The position numbers and the translations under genes were made by a program. From Hufsiella ginkgonis (GTDB taxonomy: Bacteria > Bacteroidota > Bacteroidia > Sphingobacteriales > Sphingobacteriaceae): a stretch of 64,000 nt of DNA. How positions within the stretch are numbered: position 1 is the first letter of the stretch; each line of letters begins with the position of its first letter. Below, piece after piece: positions 16,399 to 25,395 of this stretch. The notes beneath the pieces were generated by a model, which had not been told where the DNA came from, searched no databases, and was given only the letters and a program-made list of their open reading frames with translations. The stretch covers positions 992,001-1,056,000 of the forward strand of contig NZ_WVHS01000002.1 of NCBI RefSeq assembly GCF_009834915.1. Direction: 5' to 3'.

Positions 16399-17745
16399 TT
16401 ATGCCAACTCGAGGAATTTATTGTACCCGATCGTCTCTTTATTTATCGTGATCACGTCTTTCAGGTATTCGAAAACTTTCAGAGATTTCACTTCTTCGAA
16501 GATCTTGTTCGCATTCTCTTTGTTCTGGAGGAACTGTACGGTGTACTGCGCCAGCTGCTCCTCGGGGATCGGCTGCGGGCTATACATCCTGAACTGTGCG
16601 TCAAGGCGCGCTTTTGCTGTTTTAAACACATCTTCGTACTTAATCTCGATCCCGTTGTCTTTCACGATCTTATTGCCGATCAGTGTCCACTTCAGGTTAG
16701 CGGCGAAATCGTCGTACCCCTCTTCCAGTTCCTGGTCGGTAAGCTTCTCGTTCGTCGCCTTCAGCCAGCGTTTCAGGAACTCGTCTGGCAGCTCGAAGTT
16801 CACCTGCCTTGTAACGAACTTGTGAAGATCATTCTGCAGCTTTTGCTCGGAGTTTTGTTCCATCATCGACTCCAGCTCCGCCGTCACGTTGGCTTTGAAA
16901 GCCTCCTCCGTGGTTACGGTACCCGGTGTAAATACCTTATCAAAGAACTCCTGGTCAAGGTCCGACTCGCTTAAACGGTTCACATTTTTAACCGTAAGCC
17001 GGAAGTCAGACCTCAGGTCCTGTGCATCTTCTTCGGAGATGTTCAGCACTTTGGCGATGATCGTCGCGTTTCCATGGAACGCTTTACGAATATCGAAAGT
17101 AACCACGTCATCTTTTTTCAAGCCGGTAAGTGATCTCAAAATTTCCCCGTCTTCTACCTGGTCAAGACGTACGGATGCGGTGCTGGTAATTCCTTCTTCA
17201 AAAACAGCACCATCCGACGAAAGCTGTTTTAATTCCCCATAAAGCACGTCACCTTCTGCCGATACGTCAGGATTTGACATTTTGCCATAACTTTTGCGCA
17301 GGTTCTTGATCCTCGATGCCAGGGTTTCTTCGTCGATCCGGATTTCGTATGAGGTTAATGCATCTTTCGACGAAAAGTTAAGGTCGAATTCCGGGGCCAG
17401 TCCCAGTTCATAATCGAATTCAAACTCGTCGTTATAATCCCAGTTGAACGCTTTCCCGGTATCCATTTTCGGCAATGGCTGACCGAGCACGTCGATTTTG
17501 TTGTCGGTGATGTAATTGTTGATCGAATCGCTGAGCAGGTTATTCACTTCATCCACCAGGATGCTCCTGCCATACATCTTTTTGATGTGTGCGGGCGGCA
17601 CCATGCCCGGGCGAAATCCGGGAAGCTTCGCTTTTTTTGCCTGGTCCTTGATCGCTTTTTCAACACGTGCCTGGTAATCTTCAGGTTTGATGACAACTTT
17701 AACAACTGCATTCAGGTTATCAATTTTCTCCTGGGTAATATTCAT
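16399..17745 (-). CDS. tig: Trigger factor
   Basis: 448 residues. N-terminal ribosome-binding domain with GFRPGMVPPAHIKK signature loop, a weakly conserved middle (PPIase-like) domain, and a long helical C-terminal domain. Ribosome-bound chaperone for nascent chains. Upstream of clpP-clpX on the same strand, the classic tig-clpP-clpX order, with a 108-base gap. Confidence 0.95.
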   Translation of the reverse strand: MNITQEKIDNLNAVVKVVIKPEDYQARVEKAIKDQAKKAKLPGFRPGMVPPAHIKKMYGRSILVDEVNNLLSDSINNYITDNKIDVLGQPLPKMDTGKAFNWDYNDEFEFDYELGLAPEFDLNFSSKDALTSYEIRIDEETLASRIKNLRKSYGKMSNPDVSAEGDVLYGELKQLSSDGAVFEEGITSTASVRLDQVEDGEILRSLTGLKKDDVVTFDIRKAFHGNATIIAKVLNISEEDAQDLRSDFRLTVKNVNRLSESDLDQEFFDKVFTPGTVTTEEAFKANVTAELESMMEQNSEQKLQNDLHKFVTRQVNFELPDEFLKRWLKATNEKLTDQELEEGYDDFAANLKWTLIGNKIVKDNGIEIKYEDVFKTAKARLDAQFRMYSPQPIPEEQLAQYTVQFLQNKENANKIFEEVKSLKVFEYLKDVITINKETIGYNKFLELA

Positions 17746-17922
17746 AGTTTATTCGTTTTGTACGTTTTTACTTAAATTTGACTTCACGTTACCCGCCTTT
17801 TTAGCGACTACTTAAGGGGCGCGAAATTAAGATTTTTTAACGGGTTTTGCATAACAAATGTTATGCCGGGGGAAGCCATGGCAGGGAAGATACCACGCGG
17901 GAGCGCCCCAGCGCTTGATTAA

Positions 17923-19074
17923 TTAACGCGCTTTGGGCCTGGCCGTACGGGCACGTGTAAGCAGCAAATACCCGCAAGTGCCGGCGACGGCAGACGTAAC
18001 GAGGATCGCAAATTTCGCCGTTGCCTGCTGGCCTGCATCGTTAAACGAGAGCAGTGCGATAAACACTGACATCGTAAACCCGATACCCGCGAGTAAACCG
18101 GTACCGGCCATGTGTATCCATCCTGCCCGGTGGGGAAGCGCACCCAGTTTTAGTTTAACCGCCAGCCATGAGAAGCACACGATCCCGACCGGCTTGCCGA
18201 GCAGTAAACCGGCCATGATCCCCAGTCCCAAAGGCGAGGACAAACCCGCAAACATTCCCGGTTCATACCGGATATTGGTATTGGCGAGCGCAAAAAGCGG
18301 CATGATGATAAAGCCGACAGGCTTATTGAGAATATGCTCCAGCCTAACGAGCGGCGATGTTCCCTGCGAACCGTGTGCAGGTATGACCAGCGCCAGCAAC
18401 ACCCCGGCAATGGTGGCATGGATCCCCGAATGGTGAATGAGATACCAGAGTAAAATTCCCGGGAGGAGGTAAAAATACAGCCTCTTCACTTTCAGCAGGT
18501 TGAAAATGATCAATACCAGTAATATGGCTGCCGCATATAACAGGTGATCGGCATGCAGTCCGTCGGTGTAAAACACGGCGATCACGATAATGGCTCCCAG
18601 GTCGTCGGCAATAGCCAGCGCTGCCAGGAACACCTTTAGCGATGCCGGCACCCGTTTGCCCAACAACCCGATCACTGCCAGCGCAAACGCGATATCGGTG
18701 GCCATCGGGATCCCCCAGCCTGCACGCGAAGGCGCCCCCTGGTTAATAAATGCAAAAACGGCGGCCGGGAACAACATCCCTCCAAGTGCGGCGAGAACAG
18801 GCATGGCGGCCTTTTGTGGAGTAGAAAGTTCCCCGGTACGCATTTCACGTTTAATCTCCAGGCCAACCAGCAAGAAAAAAACGGCCATCAGCCCGTCATT
18901 GATCCAGGAAAGTACGGGGTAATAAAGCCGGCAGGAGAGCAGACCGGCAAAAGCATCGCCAAAAGGCGAGTTCGCAATGCCCAGCGAAAGGATCACACAA
19001 AAGAACAGGATCAAACCGCCGGTTTGTTCCGAACGAAAGAAATCCCTGAAAGCATGGGCTACCTGTTTCCGCAT
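17923..19074 (-). CDS. nhaA: Na+/H+ antiporter NhaA
   Basis: 383 residues with about twelve transmembrane helices. N-terminal RSEQTGGLILFF, helix IV region PMATDIAFALAVIGLLG and the ion-binding Asp pair in LAIADDLGAIIVI are characteristic. Exports sodium in exchange for protons, important at alkaline pH and high salt. Single gene, 177 bases before tig. Confidence 0.96.
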   Translation of the reverse strand: MRKQVAHAFRDFFRSEQTGGLILFFCVILSLGIANSPFGDAFAGLLSCRLYYPVLSWINDGLMAVFFLLVGLEIKREMRTGELSTPQKAAMPVLAALGGMLFPAAVFAFINQGAPSRAGWGIPMATDIAFALAVIGLLGKRVPASLKVFLAALAIADDLGAIIVIAVFYTDGLHADHLLYAAAILLVLIIFNLLKVKRLYFYLLPGILLWYLIHHSGIHATIAGVLLALVIPAHGSQGTSPLVRLEHILNKPVGFIIMPLFALANTNIRYEPGMFAGLSSPLGLGIMAGLLLGKPVGIVCFSWLAVKLKLGALPHRAGWIHMAGTGLLAGIGFTMSVFIALLSFNDAGQQATAKFAILVTSAVAGTCGYLLLTRARTARPKAR

Positions 19075-19100
19075 CCGGCTAAGATACTGGAATTTGCTCT

Positions 19101-19721
19101 CTACAGGTAATCTTCCAGGTTACCCTTACCCTCGCGAACGATCCCGAACTCACCGGAGGTGCAATCGATCACGGTTGAAGGGATATTCTCGCCGTAACCT
19201 CCATCGATCACCATGTCTACGCGGTCCTCGTATTTTTCATGGATCAGCTCCGGGTCGGTGGAGTATTCTACGATGTCGTCTTCGTCGTGGATAGAAGTGG
19301 AGATGATCGGGTTACCAAGCATCTTCACGATGCATCGGGCGATATTATTGTCGGGTACACGGATACCTACCGTTTTTTTATTGGAGCTTAACAACTTGGG
19401 TACCTGGTTATTGGCGTTAAATATAAAAGTGAACGGCCCGGGAAGCGCTTTTTTCAATACGCGGAACACGGTGGTGTCGATCGGCTTTATATAGTCGGAA
19501 ATATGGCTCAGGTCGTAACAGATGAAGGAGAAGTTCGCCTTATCCGGTTTAATTCCTCGGATCTGGCAGATCTTTTCAATGGCGCGTTGGTTAGTAATGT
19601 CGCAGCCAAGCCCGTATACCGTGTCGGTGGGATAAATAACAAGACCGCCTTTTTTCAGCACATCAACCACCTGCTGGATGGATTTCTCGTTGGGGTTCTC
19701 TTTATAAATACGGATTAGCAT
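19101..19721 (-). CDS. YciO/Sua5-type L-threonylcarbamoyladenylate synthase-like protein
   Basis: 206 residues from the ATG at 19719-19721; the frame runs 43 codons further up without family similarity. YrdC fold: KGGLVIYPTDTVYGLGCD, ICQIRGIKPDKANFSF, LPGPFTFIF, KTVGIRVPDNNIA, ISTS. It resembles E. coli YciO throughout. May make the t6A37 precursor together with TsaB (57107-57796) or have the less defined YciO role. Only 26 bases from nhaA, on the same strand. Confidence 0.88.
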   Translation of the reverse strand: MLIRIYKENPNEKSIQQVVDVLKKGGLVIYPTDTVYGLGCDITNQRAIEKICQIRGIKPDKANFSFICYDLSHISDYIKPIDTTVFRVLKKALPGPFTFIFNANNQVPKLLSSNKKTVGIRVPDNNIARCIVKMLGNPIISTSIHDEDDIVEYSTDPELIHEKYEDRVDMVIDGGYGENIPSTVIDCTSGEFGIVREGKGNLEDYL

Positions 19722-19853
19722 GATAGGGTAAAGTACAATTTCGGGAGCCAATAGTTTTACAACCGTTGTTACCGCTCCGGGACCATGCGCCCAGGCGGTG
19801 TTTATCCCGGCGGGCGGGTACTCCCACCGGCGCCTTGCAGGCACATACAATGT

Positions 19854-20894
19854 CTAACGTACGTCAAACGTTATCCACACGTTTTCGCTCACCGGGTGCC
19901 CCGTACAGGTTAATATCCAACCCTCGGCCAGGTCCTGGTTGGTAAGCACCTCGTTAACGGTCATTTCCACTTTTCCACGGGTACATCTGGCCGCGCAGGT
20001 GGAGCAGACGCCGCCTTCACAGCTGTAGGGAAGCGGTATATGGTGTGCCATCGCCGCGCGTAATATCGTTTCATCGTGCCTAACGGGCAAGCGGTAACTG
20101 GTGCCGTTAAACTCTAGGGTAACGGTATGATCTTCGAAATGATGGGCCGTTCCCGGGCTGCTGCGCATGATCTCCGGGAGGAAGTTTTCCCGGCGGATCC
20201 GGTCTTCCTCAACGTGCATAAAGATCAGGGTGATCCTTGCCATCCGCATAAAGGTGAACGGTCCGCAGATCATGAAAACGGCCTGCCCGGGCGCAAACCG
20301 CATTTTCTCTCTCACCATGATCTCGAGGATCCCGTTGTTAAGCCGCCGCTGCGGGAACGAACGGCTGGCGGGATCGCTGAAAAACCAGTAAACCTGCAGT
20401 TGGGGATGACTACGTTGCAACGCCGTTAACCGTTCCATAAACAGCGTGTCCTGCTCCGAATGATTGCTGTAAAAAAGGTGAATAGCGCTTTGCGGCTCGG
20501 CGACCAATAGACGCCTCAACTGCGGAAGTACCGGGGTGATCCCGCTTCCGGCGACGATGAAGAAAATATCGCGCTGCACCAGCTTTTGAGGGGTAAGCAC
20601 GAACCTGCCTGCCGGGGCGAGCGCCGCAATCTCCTGTCCTTCTTTCAAATGGATAAGCGCATACCTGGAAGCGGCCCCGTTTTCTACCTTCTTGATGGTA
20701 ACCTGCAGCGGCTCACCCGGGAGCGAAACGATGGAATACGACCGGCGCAATTCCTTGCCGTCGATCCCGAATATAAAGGTAAGGAACTGCCCGGGTTCCC
20801 ATGAAACCTGGTCTGCCCCGACCTGCTCAAGCGTATAGGTCTTCGCCTGGGAAGTTTCCTGTACAATCGAAACAATGCGGAATCTGAGCGGCAT
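19854..20894 (-). CDS. FAD-binding oxidoreductase with C-terminal 2Fe-2S ferredoxin domain (PaaE-like)
   Basis: 346 residues from the ATG at 20892-20894 (a TTG precedes it). FAD-binding barrel with RRSYSIVS, NAD(P) domain with VAGSGITPVLPQLR, MICGPFTFM, then a plant-type ferredoxin domain: SCEGGVCSTCAARC plus LTCTGHP supply the four cysteines. Passes electrons from NAD(P)H via FAD to an unknown partner, often a monooxygenase or desaturase. The last residues ITFDVR and the stop are encoded by an ACGTTTGACGTACGTTAG word of the ACGT repeat family, so the natural C-terminus was probably reshaped. Confidence 0.88.
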   Translation of the reverse strand: MPLRFRIVSIVQETSQAKTYTLEQVGADQVSWEPGQFLTFIFGIDGKELRRSYSIVSLPGEPLQVTIKKVENGAASRYALIHLKEGQEIAALAPAGRFVLTPQKLVQRDIFFIVAGSGITPVLPQLRRLLVAEPQSAIHLFYSNHSEQDTLFMERLTALQRSHPQLQVYWFFSDPASRSFPQRRLNNGILEIMVREKMRFAPGQAVFMICGPFTFMRMARITLIFMHVEEDRIRRENFLPEIMRSSPGTAHHFEDHTVTLEFNGTSYRLPVRHDETILRAAMAHHIPLPYSCEGGVCSTCAARCTRGKVEMTVNEVLTNQDLAEGWILTCTGHPVSENVWITFDVR

Positions 20895-20910
20895 CAATGT
20901 GGATTTTGTG

Positions 20911-21012
20911 GTAACGTAATACGTTTACGTGTACGTTTGCCCGGAATCATCTATAGGTTTATTCCTCCATTCCTGATCTGTTGCGCGGCGCGTTAACGTC
21001 CACGTCAAACGC
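20911..21012. repeat. ACGT-type palindromic repeat between asnS and the oxidoreductase gene
   Basis: Left arm GTAACGTAATACGTTTACGT plus GTACGTTTG, right arm GCGTTAACGTCCACGTCAAA; the right arm reversed (GCGTTTGACGTGGACGTTAA) matches the left arm in part. The loop carries ATTCCTCCATTCCTG. Confidence 0.75.
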
Positions 21013-21020
21013 TCCGACCC

Positions 21021-22469
21021 CTAAAATTCCGCATTCTTCGGCGTTCTCGGGAAAGGGATCACATCGCGGATATTGGTCATGCCGGTAACGAACAGCACCA
21101 GTCGTTCAAATCCCAGTCCGAAACCTGAATGCGGCACCGAGCCGAAGCGCCGGGTATCCAGGTACCAGTCCATCTCGTGCCTGGGAATTCCAATTTCATC
21201 CATGCGGCCTACCAGGTGATCGTAGCGTTCTTCGCGTTGCGAGCCGCCAACGATCTCCCCGATGCCGGGAAAGAGGATGTCCATGGCGCGTACCGTTCTC
21301 CTGCCCTGCGCATCCGGGTCGTTCAGGCGCATGTAAAAAGATTTGATGTCTGCGGGGTAATCCGTCAGGATCACCGGCTTCTTATAGTGTTTTTCTACGA
21401 GGTAGCGCTCATGTTCCGATTGCAGGTCGGCGCCCCAGCCTTCGATGGGGTATTTGAACTGTTTCTTCTGGTTAGGTTTCGAGTTCCTTAACACTTCAAC
21501 GGCTTCCGTATAAGTGAGGCGTTCAAATTCATTTTCCAGGCAGAAATTAAGTTTGGCGATCAGGTCGAGGTCCGAGCGCTCATTCTGGGGTTTCGATTTC
21601 TCTTCTTCCAGTAAGCGGTTCCGTAAAAACTCCAGTTCATCTGGGCAATTTTCCAATGCCGTTTTGATCACATATTTCAGCAATTCTTCGGCGAGGTCCA
21701 TGTTGTCGCGGATATCGTAGAAAGCCATTTCCGGCTCAATCATCCAGAACTCGGCAAGGTGACGGGTAGTGTTCGAATTTTCCGCCCTGAAGGTAGGTCC
21801 GAACGTATAAATATCGCTGAACGCCATCGCGGCCAGCTCGCCTTCAAGCTGACCTGACACCGTAAGGTTGGTCGGTTTTCCAAAGAAATCGGCTGTATAA
21901 TCTACCGTGCCGTCTTCGTTACGCGGAATGTTATCGAAATCGATCGTCGATACGCGGAACATTTCGCCGGCGCCTTCGGCATCAGACCCCGTGATCACAG
22001 GCGTGTGCATGTACACGAACCCCTTGCTGTAGAAGAACTGGTGTACCGCAAACGCGAGATGATGCCTGATCTTAAAAACCGCGTTAAATGTGTTGGTGCG
22101 GAACCGCAGGTGTGCAATTTCCCGTAAAAATTCGAGGCTGTGTTTTTTGGGCTGCAGCGGAAACTTCTCGGCATCACTGTCGCCCAGTATTTCGAGTTCC
22201 GTAACCTTTACCTCCACACGCTGCCCTTTCCCCAGCGATTCCACCAGCTCGCCGGTCACAGAAACTGCCGCTCCGGTGGTTAAACGTTTCAATAGCGCTT
22301 CGCCGGTATGCTCAAAATCAACTACCGCCTGGATATTATTCAGGGTCGAACCATCGTTGATAGCGATAAACCGGTCATTCCTGAAAGTTTTTACCCAGCC
22401 CTTTACTACCACCTGGCGGCCGAATTCTGTTGACGATAAGAGATCTTTAATCTTAGTGCGCTTCATCAT
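21021..22469 (-). CDS. asnS: Asparagine--tRNA ligase
   Basis: 482 residues from the first ATG of the pair at 22464-22469. OB-fold anticodon domain ([12 protein letters not shown]), then class II core with [15 protein letters not shown] (motif 2) and [14 protein letters not shown] (motif 3). The frame stays open upstream to 22742, but that extension is antisense to tRNA-Leu and the repeat, so it is not real. A TATTTTTG (22534-22527) is a candidate -7 box giving a leader of about 50 bases. Confidence 0.97.
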   Translation of the reverse strand: MMKRTKIKDLLSSTEFGRQVVVKGWVKTFRNDRFIAINDGSTLNNIQAVVDFEHTGEALLKRLTTGAAVSVTGELVESLGKGQRVEVKVTELEILGDSDAEKFPLQPKKHSLEFLREIAHLRFRTNTFNAVFKIRHHLAFAVHQFFYSKGFVYMHTPVITGSDAEGAGEMFRVSTIDFDNIPRNEDGTVDYTADFFGKPTNLTVSGQLEGELAAMAFSDIYTFGPTFRAENSNTTRHLAEFWMIEPEMAFYDIRDNMDLAEELLKYVIKTALENCPDELEFLRNRLLEEEKSKPQNERSDLDLIAKLNFCLENEFERLTYTEAVEVLRNSKPNQKKQFKYPIEGWGADLQSEHERYLVEKHYKKPVILTDYPADIKSFYMRLNDPDAQGRRTVRAMDILFPGIGEIVGGSQREERYDHLVGRMDEIGIPRHEMDWYLDTRRFGSVPHSGFGLGFERLVLFVTGMTNIRDVIPFPRTPKNAEF

Positions 22470-22472
22470 GAG

Positions 22473-22585
22473 TGTACGTTTGACGTAATACATTGTATGT
22501 TTACGTGACTTGTCTTGTGTTCCCCGCAAAAATACAAATAGGGGCGGCATTAGGAAATACGTTTGACGTTGTACGCTATACGTTA
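22473..22585. repeat. ACGT-type repeat upstream of asnS
   Basis: GTACGTTTGACGTAATAC near 22473-22490 and ATACGTTTGACGTTGTACG near 22557-22575, with further TACGT words. It spans the asnS promoter/leader region, so it is transcribed in part. Confidence 0.75.
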
Positions 22586-22592
22586 AAAAAGA

Positions 22593-22623
22593 TTTGTGTT
22601 CCTGCGACGATTTCTTACCTTTG
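22593..22623 (+). promoter_or_regulatory. Promoter of tRNA-Leu
   Basis: TTTG (22593-22596), 19 bases, TACCTTTG (22616-22623): a full match to the Bacteroidota promoter consensus, ending 12 bases before the tRNA. Confidence 0.85.
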
Positions 22624-22635
22624 CACTTCCTAACT

Positions 22636-22717
22636 GCGGAAGTGGCGTAATTGGTAGCCGCACCAGACTTAGGATCTGGCGCTTCACGGCGTGGGGGTTC
22701 GAGTCCCTTCTTCCGCA
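22636..22717 (+). tRNA. tRNA-Leu (anticodon UAG)
   Basis: Acceptor stem GCGGAAG/CTTCCGC with discriminator A, D-arm with TAATTGGTAG, anticodon stem CCAGA/TCTGG around loop CTTAGGA (anticodon TAG), long variable arm typical of class II tRNA-Leu, T-loop GGTTCGAGTCC. CCA is not encoded. Reads CUA and other CUN codons. Confidence 0.97.
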
Positions 22718-22721
22718 CACT

Positions 22722-22762
22722 AAGGGACACTTCCAATTTCAAAGGCAGCTGTCCCTTTTTTT
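22722..22762 (+). terminator. Rho-independent terminator after tRNA-Leu
   Basis: AAGGGACA (22722-22729) and TGTCCCTT (22750-22757) form a perfect 8-bp stem followed by a T run. Confidence 0.85.
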
Positions 22763-22848
22763 ATGCGTAAAAAAGAGATCGGGCGATATTTTAGGGGACA
22801 TCGATTGTATCCGATCAAGCAACAAATCCGGAGGAGTAGATCCGGGAA

Positions 22849-23604
22849 TTAATCCTTCTCCGCCTCTGGCGCCTTTAGCTGCGCTACGATTTCCTGCATT
22901 TGCCCGGCGTTCGTCACTGCATATCCATGTATGTCGTTGTTGAAGAAAATGTAAGCATCTTCGACTGACTTTACGCCAGCGATGTGGTGGGCGGCCTCCC
23001 GCAAAATGTCGGGGCTATATAACGATGCATAGAGCTGTTCGTCGCCGTGGAACCGGTAATATACGAACCTGGTGTTCGTCACGATCTCTTTAGGCAGCCC
23101 GGGGTGACTCATGCCGCAAAAGGTTATATTTCTTTCTGCGAGGCGCTGGTAAACTTCAGCCTGCCACCAACTGGCATGCCGGAACTCCACCACATTTTGA
23201 AAAGCCGGATCCAGGCTATCCCAAATTCGCTGGAGAAATTTTTCAGAATAGGGCACATTAGGGGGGAATTGGAAAAGTACACAGCCTAGTTTTTCCTGTA
23301 ATCCTTCGCGAACCGCACCGTAATAGTCGTTTAACATACCGGTTGTCCCGATCAGCTTTTTAAAATGCGTGATCGCCCGCGGAACCTTGGACGCAAAGCG
23401 GAAATCTTCAGGGCTTCGTTCGTGCCAACTTTTCAAAAACAACACTTTTGGGAAGCGATAAAACGTTACATTAAGCTCCAGCGTGCGGAAGTGCCTGCAG
23501 TAATGTTCGAACCACAAGCGTTGCGGCAAGCCATCAGGATAAAAAACGCCTTTCCAATGCTTATAATGAAAGCCTGAACAGCCGGTGTGCCAGTGTAATT
23601 TCAT
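22849..23604 (-). CDS. DUF72 (YecE-like) family protein B
   Basis: 251 residues from the ATG at 23602-23604, which places HTGCSGFHYKHWKG at the N-terminus as expected; a start at 23661 would add 19 polar residues. Other family motifs: YCRHFRTLELNVTFYRFP, RFASKVPRAITH, VEFRHASWW, YYRFHG, YIFFNNDIHGYA. Function of the family unknown. Closer to the standard YecE architecture than protein A at 1873-2787. Confidence 0.88.
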   Translation of the reverse strand: MKLHWHTGCSGFHYKHWKGVFYPDGLPQRLWFEHYCRHFRTLELNVTFYRFPKVLFLKSWHERSPEDFRFASKVPRAITHFKKLIGTTGMLNDYYGAVREGLQEKLGCVLFQFPPNVPYSEKFLQRIWDSLDPAFQNVVEFRHASWWQAEVYQRLAERNITFCGMSHPGLPKEIVTNTRFVYYRFHGDEQLYASLYSPDILREAAHHIAGVKSVEDAYIFFNNDIHGYAVTNAGQMQEIVAQLKAPEAEKD

Positions 23605-23734
23605 ATGGTCGCTCCTGGAAACGTAAACGTCCGCATCTTGTTTTGCCTTGTTATTACGCATTTAATGCCGGAAATACCTTTTTCTTTTAACCAGGCGCTA
23701 AATAGCAGGCAGGTTTAAAAAACTGTCGATTCAG

Positions 23735-23959
23735 TTATTCCCCATTCTCAACGGTCGTGTCCGGGGGAGAACCGGTATTTTCATTTTCACCGGGCGTTAC
23801 CTCCGCGTCAGGGTGCAGCCGTTGTAGCTGGTCGTCCTGCTGGGCACCTTTAACGATTTCGTCATCATTTGTTTCGCGCGTTCCCCCGGGCGCGCCGGGA
23901 TTAGAGCCGGTTGAGCCAGGTTTATTATTTGAATTTTGCTCTTGCTGATCGGGATACAT
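23735..23959 (-). CDS. Small disordered acidic/polar protein, unknown function
   Basis: 74 residues rich in Asn, Gly, Pro, Asp, Glu and Gln, no hydrophobic stretch, no cysteine; predicted disordered. A polar tract with a DDEIVKG stretch in the middle. No recognised family. It is supported only by its isolated position and consistent composition, so it could be chance. Confidence 0.5.
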   Translation of the reverse strand: MYPDQQEQNSNNKPGSTGSNPGAPGGTRETNDDEIVKGAQQDDQLQRLHPDAEVTPGENENTGSPPDTTVENGE

Positions 23960-24103
23960 AATGTCGTGTTTTAATAATTAGATAAATAACACCATGCCCG
24001 TTGCTGTGTTCTTGTTAGAAGTACTCGTTATGTCCGGAAAAATTACGCATTTATAAAGACCGTAACAACACTCACTTCAACAAAGAAAACACGTGGATGC
24101 CGG

Positions 24104-24322
24104 TCAGGGGCGACATCTTTTTGCGTTACTGATCCGCAATACGTATATCCGGTCGCTGCCGGAATCATTCGCGAAAAGAAACCGGTTACCGGGAGAGATG
24201 GCCGCACGGTGTAAGTGCGCAAGTCCCTTCCGGGCTAGCGCAGGGCCTTCTCCTTCGAAGGAGATATAATGCACCGAACCCCGGCCAGCCGTAAACTCGC
24301 TTACGGAATCATCCGCCCCATC
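24104..24322 (-). pseudogene. Probable remnant of a lactonase/beta-propeller gene
   Basis: A minus-strand frame open for 73 codons without a start (in-frame stops at 24323-24325 and 24104-24106). It encodes a blade-like segment, GRGSVHYISFEGEG then HRAAISPGNRFLFANDSG followed by SDRIYVLRI, like the SPDGRFLFVADLGTDRIYVYR repeats of 6-phosphogluconolactonase-type propellers. No intact flanking frame is found, so I read it as a decayed gene. Similarity is from memory of the family, not from a search. Confidence 0.45.
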
Positions 24323-24610
24323 TTAGAAACAGCCGTGTGCGCAACGTGCCGGCCACCCATCTGCAGCTCCTCACAGACAACCGGCTGATGCCGGCATATA
24401 ATTGTACGGCAACCGTATCCGGCATCGGGCGCGAGAAGCGTTAAAACAGCCGGTGAACCAAACCGAACGGATGATTGCCGTTCCCCCAAACGGCATCACG
24501 TAGGTTTTCTTGAGAGCGGATACCGGATCTCCGTATTAACCTTGACGAGCATTAACCATTAATCATTGGCCCTGGCAAAGCTTATGCTGTTGATACCGGG
24601 GATAATTCCC
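24323..24610. other. Non-coding or decayed region before trpA
   Basis: No complete reading frame of convincing composition. It may hold more of the decayed gene at 24104-24322 in shifted frames. A small GGGGA/TCCCC hairpin (24597-24611) lies just after the trpA stop without a T run, so it is at best a weak terminator. Confidence 0.35.
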
Positions 24611-25384
24611 CTACCCTTCTTTAATCGACCTAATAAACGCGGGAATGTTTGCAAGGTAGTCCGACGCGCCCAGGATCTTCACAAAGGCGCTTCCCACGAT
24701 GGCGCCGCGGGTGTATTGTGCCGCTTTCTGAAAGCTGCGGTGATCTGAGATCCCGAAGCCGATCATGGCCGGATTTTTTAGTTCCATATCGCGGATACGA
24801 GAGAAATAACTTTCCGTTGTAACAGAAACATCGAGGTTTTTCCCCGTGGTCGCCGACGACGACAGCAGGTAAATGAACCCGTTCGTCAGCTCATCGATCT
24901 TGCGGATCCTTGCCTCCGCTGTTTGCGGCGTAACAAGAAACACGTTGCTTAAGCCATGTTTCCCGAAACAATCGCGGTACAGCTCCTCGTATTCGTACAT
25001 AGGCAGGTCTGGTACGATCACGCCATCGACACCCGCTTCCGCGGCAGCGGCACAAAACCGCTCCACGCCATACTGGAGCACAGGATTTACATAGCCCATC
25101 AGCAGTACCGGGATAGAAACGCGTTTTCGCAGGTCTTTCAGCTGGTCGAAAAGCACGTTGAGCGTCATGCCATTATTGAGTGCCCGTTGGGAGCTTTCCT
25201 GGATAACGGGACCATCGGCTACGGGATCAGAGTACGGAAAGCCAATTTCGAGGAAATCGGCGCCAGCCTTTTCCAGGGCTTCCGCAATATCGAGCGTGGC
25301 GTTCAGCTCCGGGTAACCGGCAGTAAAATAGATGGAAAGTATGGGTTCTTTTTTGGTGTCGAAAAGTTGATTGAGTCTGTTCAT
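24611..25384 (-). CDS. trpA: Tryptophan synthase alpha chain
   Basis: 257 residues. Catalytic Glu and Asp lie in FLEIGFPYSDPVADGPVIQ; phosphate site GFGISDHRSF. Cleaves indole-3-glycerol phosphate to indole, which is channelled to TrpB. Last gene of trpD-F-B-A, 11 bases after trpB. Confidence 0.98.
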   Translation of the reverse strand: MNRLNQLFDTKKEPILSIYFTAGYPELNATLDIAEALEKAGADFLEIGFPYSDPVADGPVIQESSQRALNNGMTLNVLFDQLKDLRKRVSIPVLLMGYVNPVLQYGVERFCAAAAEAGVDGVIVPDLPMYEYEELYRDCFGKHGLSNVFLVTPQTAEARIRKIDELTNGFIYLLSSSATTGKNLDVSVTTESYFSRIRDMELKNPAMIGFGISDHRSFQKAAQYTRGAIVGSAFVKILGASDYLANIPAFIRSIKEG

Positions 25385-25395
25385 GACGGTACGGG

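Noticed and set aside
19722-19850. 43-codon extension of the YciO-like gene
   Set aside because: No homology, Pro/Trp/Gly-rich intergenic translation; the conserved fold begins at the ATG 19721.
22470-22742. Upstream extension of the asnS frame
   Set aside because: The extra residues are the antisense of tRNA-Leu and of the ACGT repeat; the conserved AsnS N-terminus starts at 22469.
24301-24489. Minus-strand frame of 62 codons
   Set aside because: Atypical composition, no family match, overlaps a different frame that looks like a decayed propeller gene.
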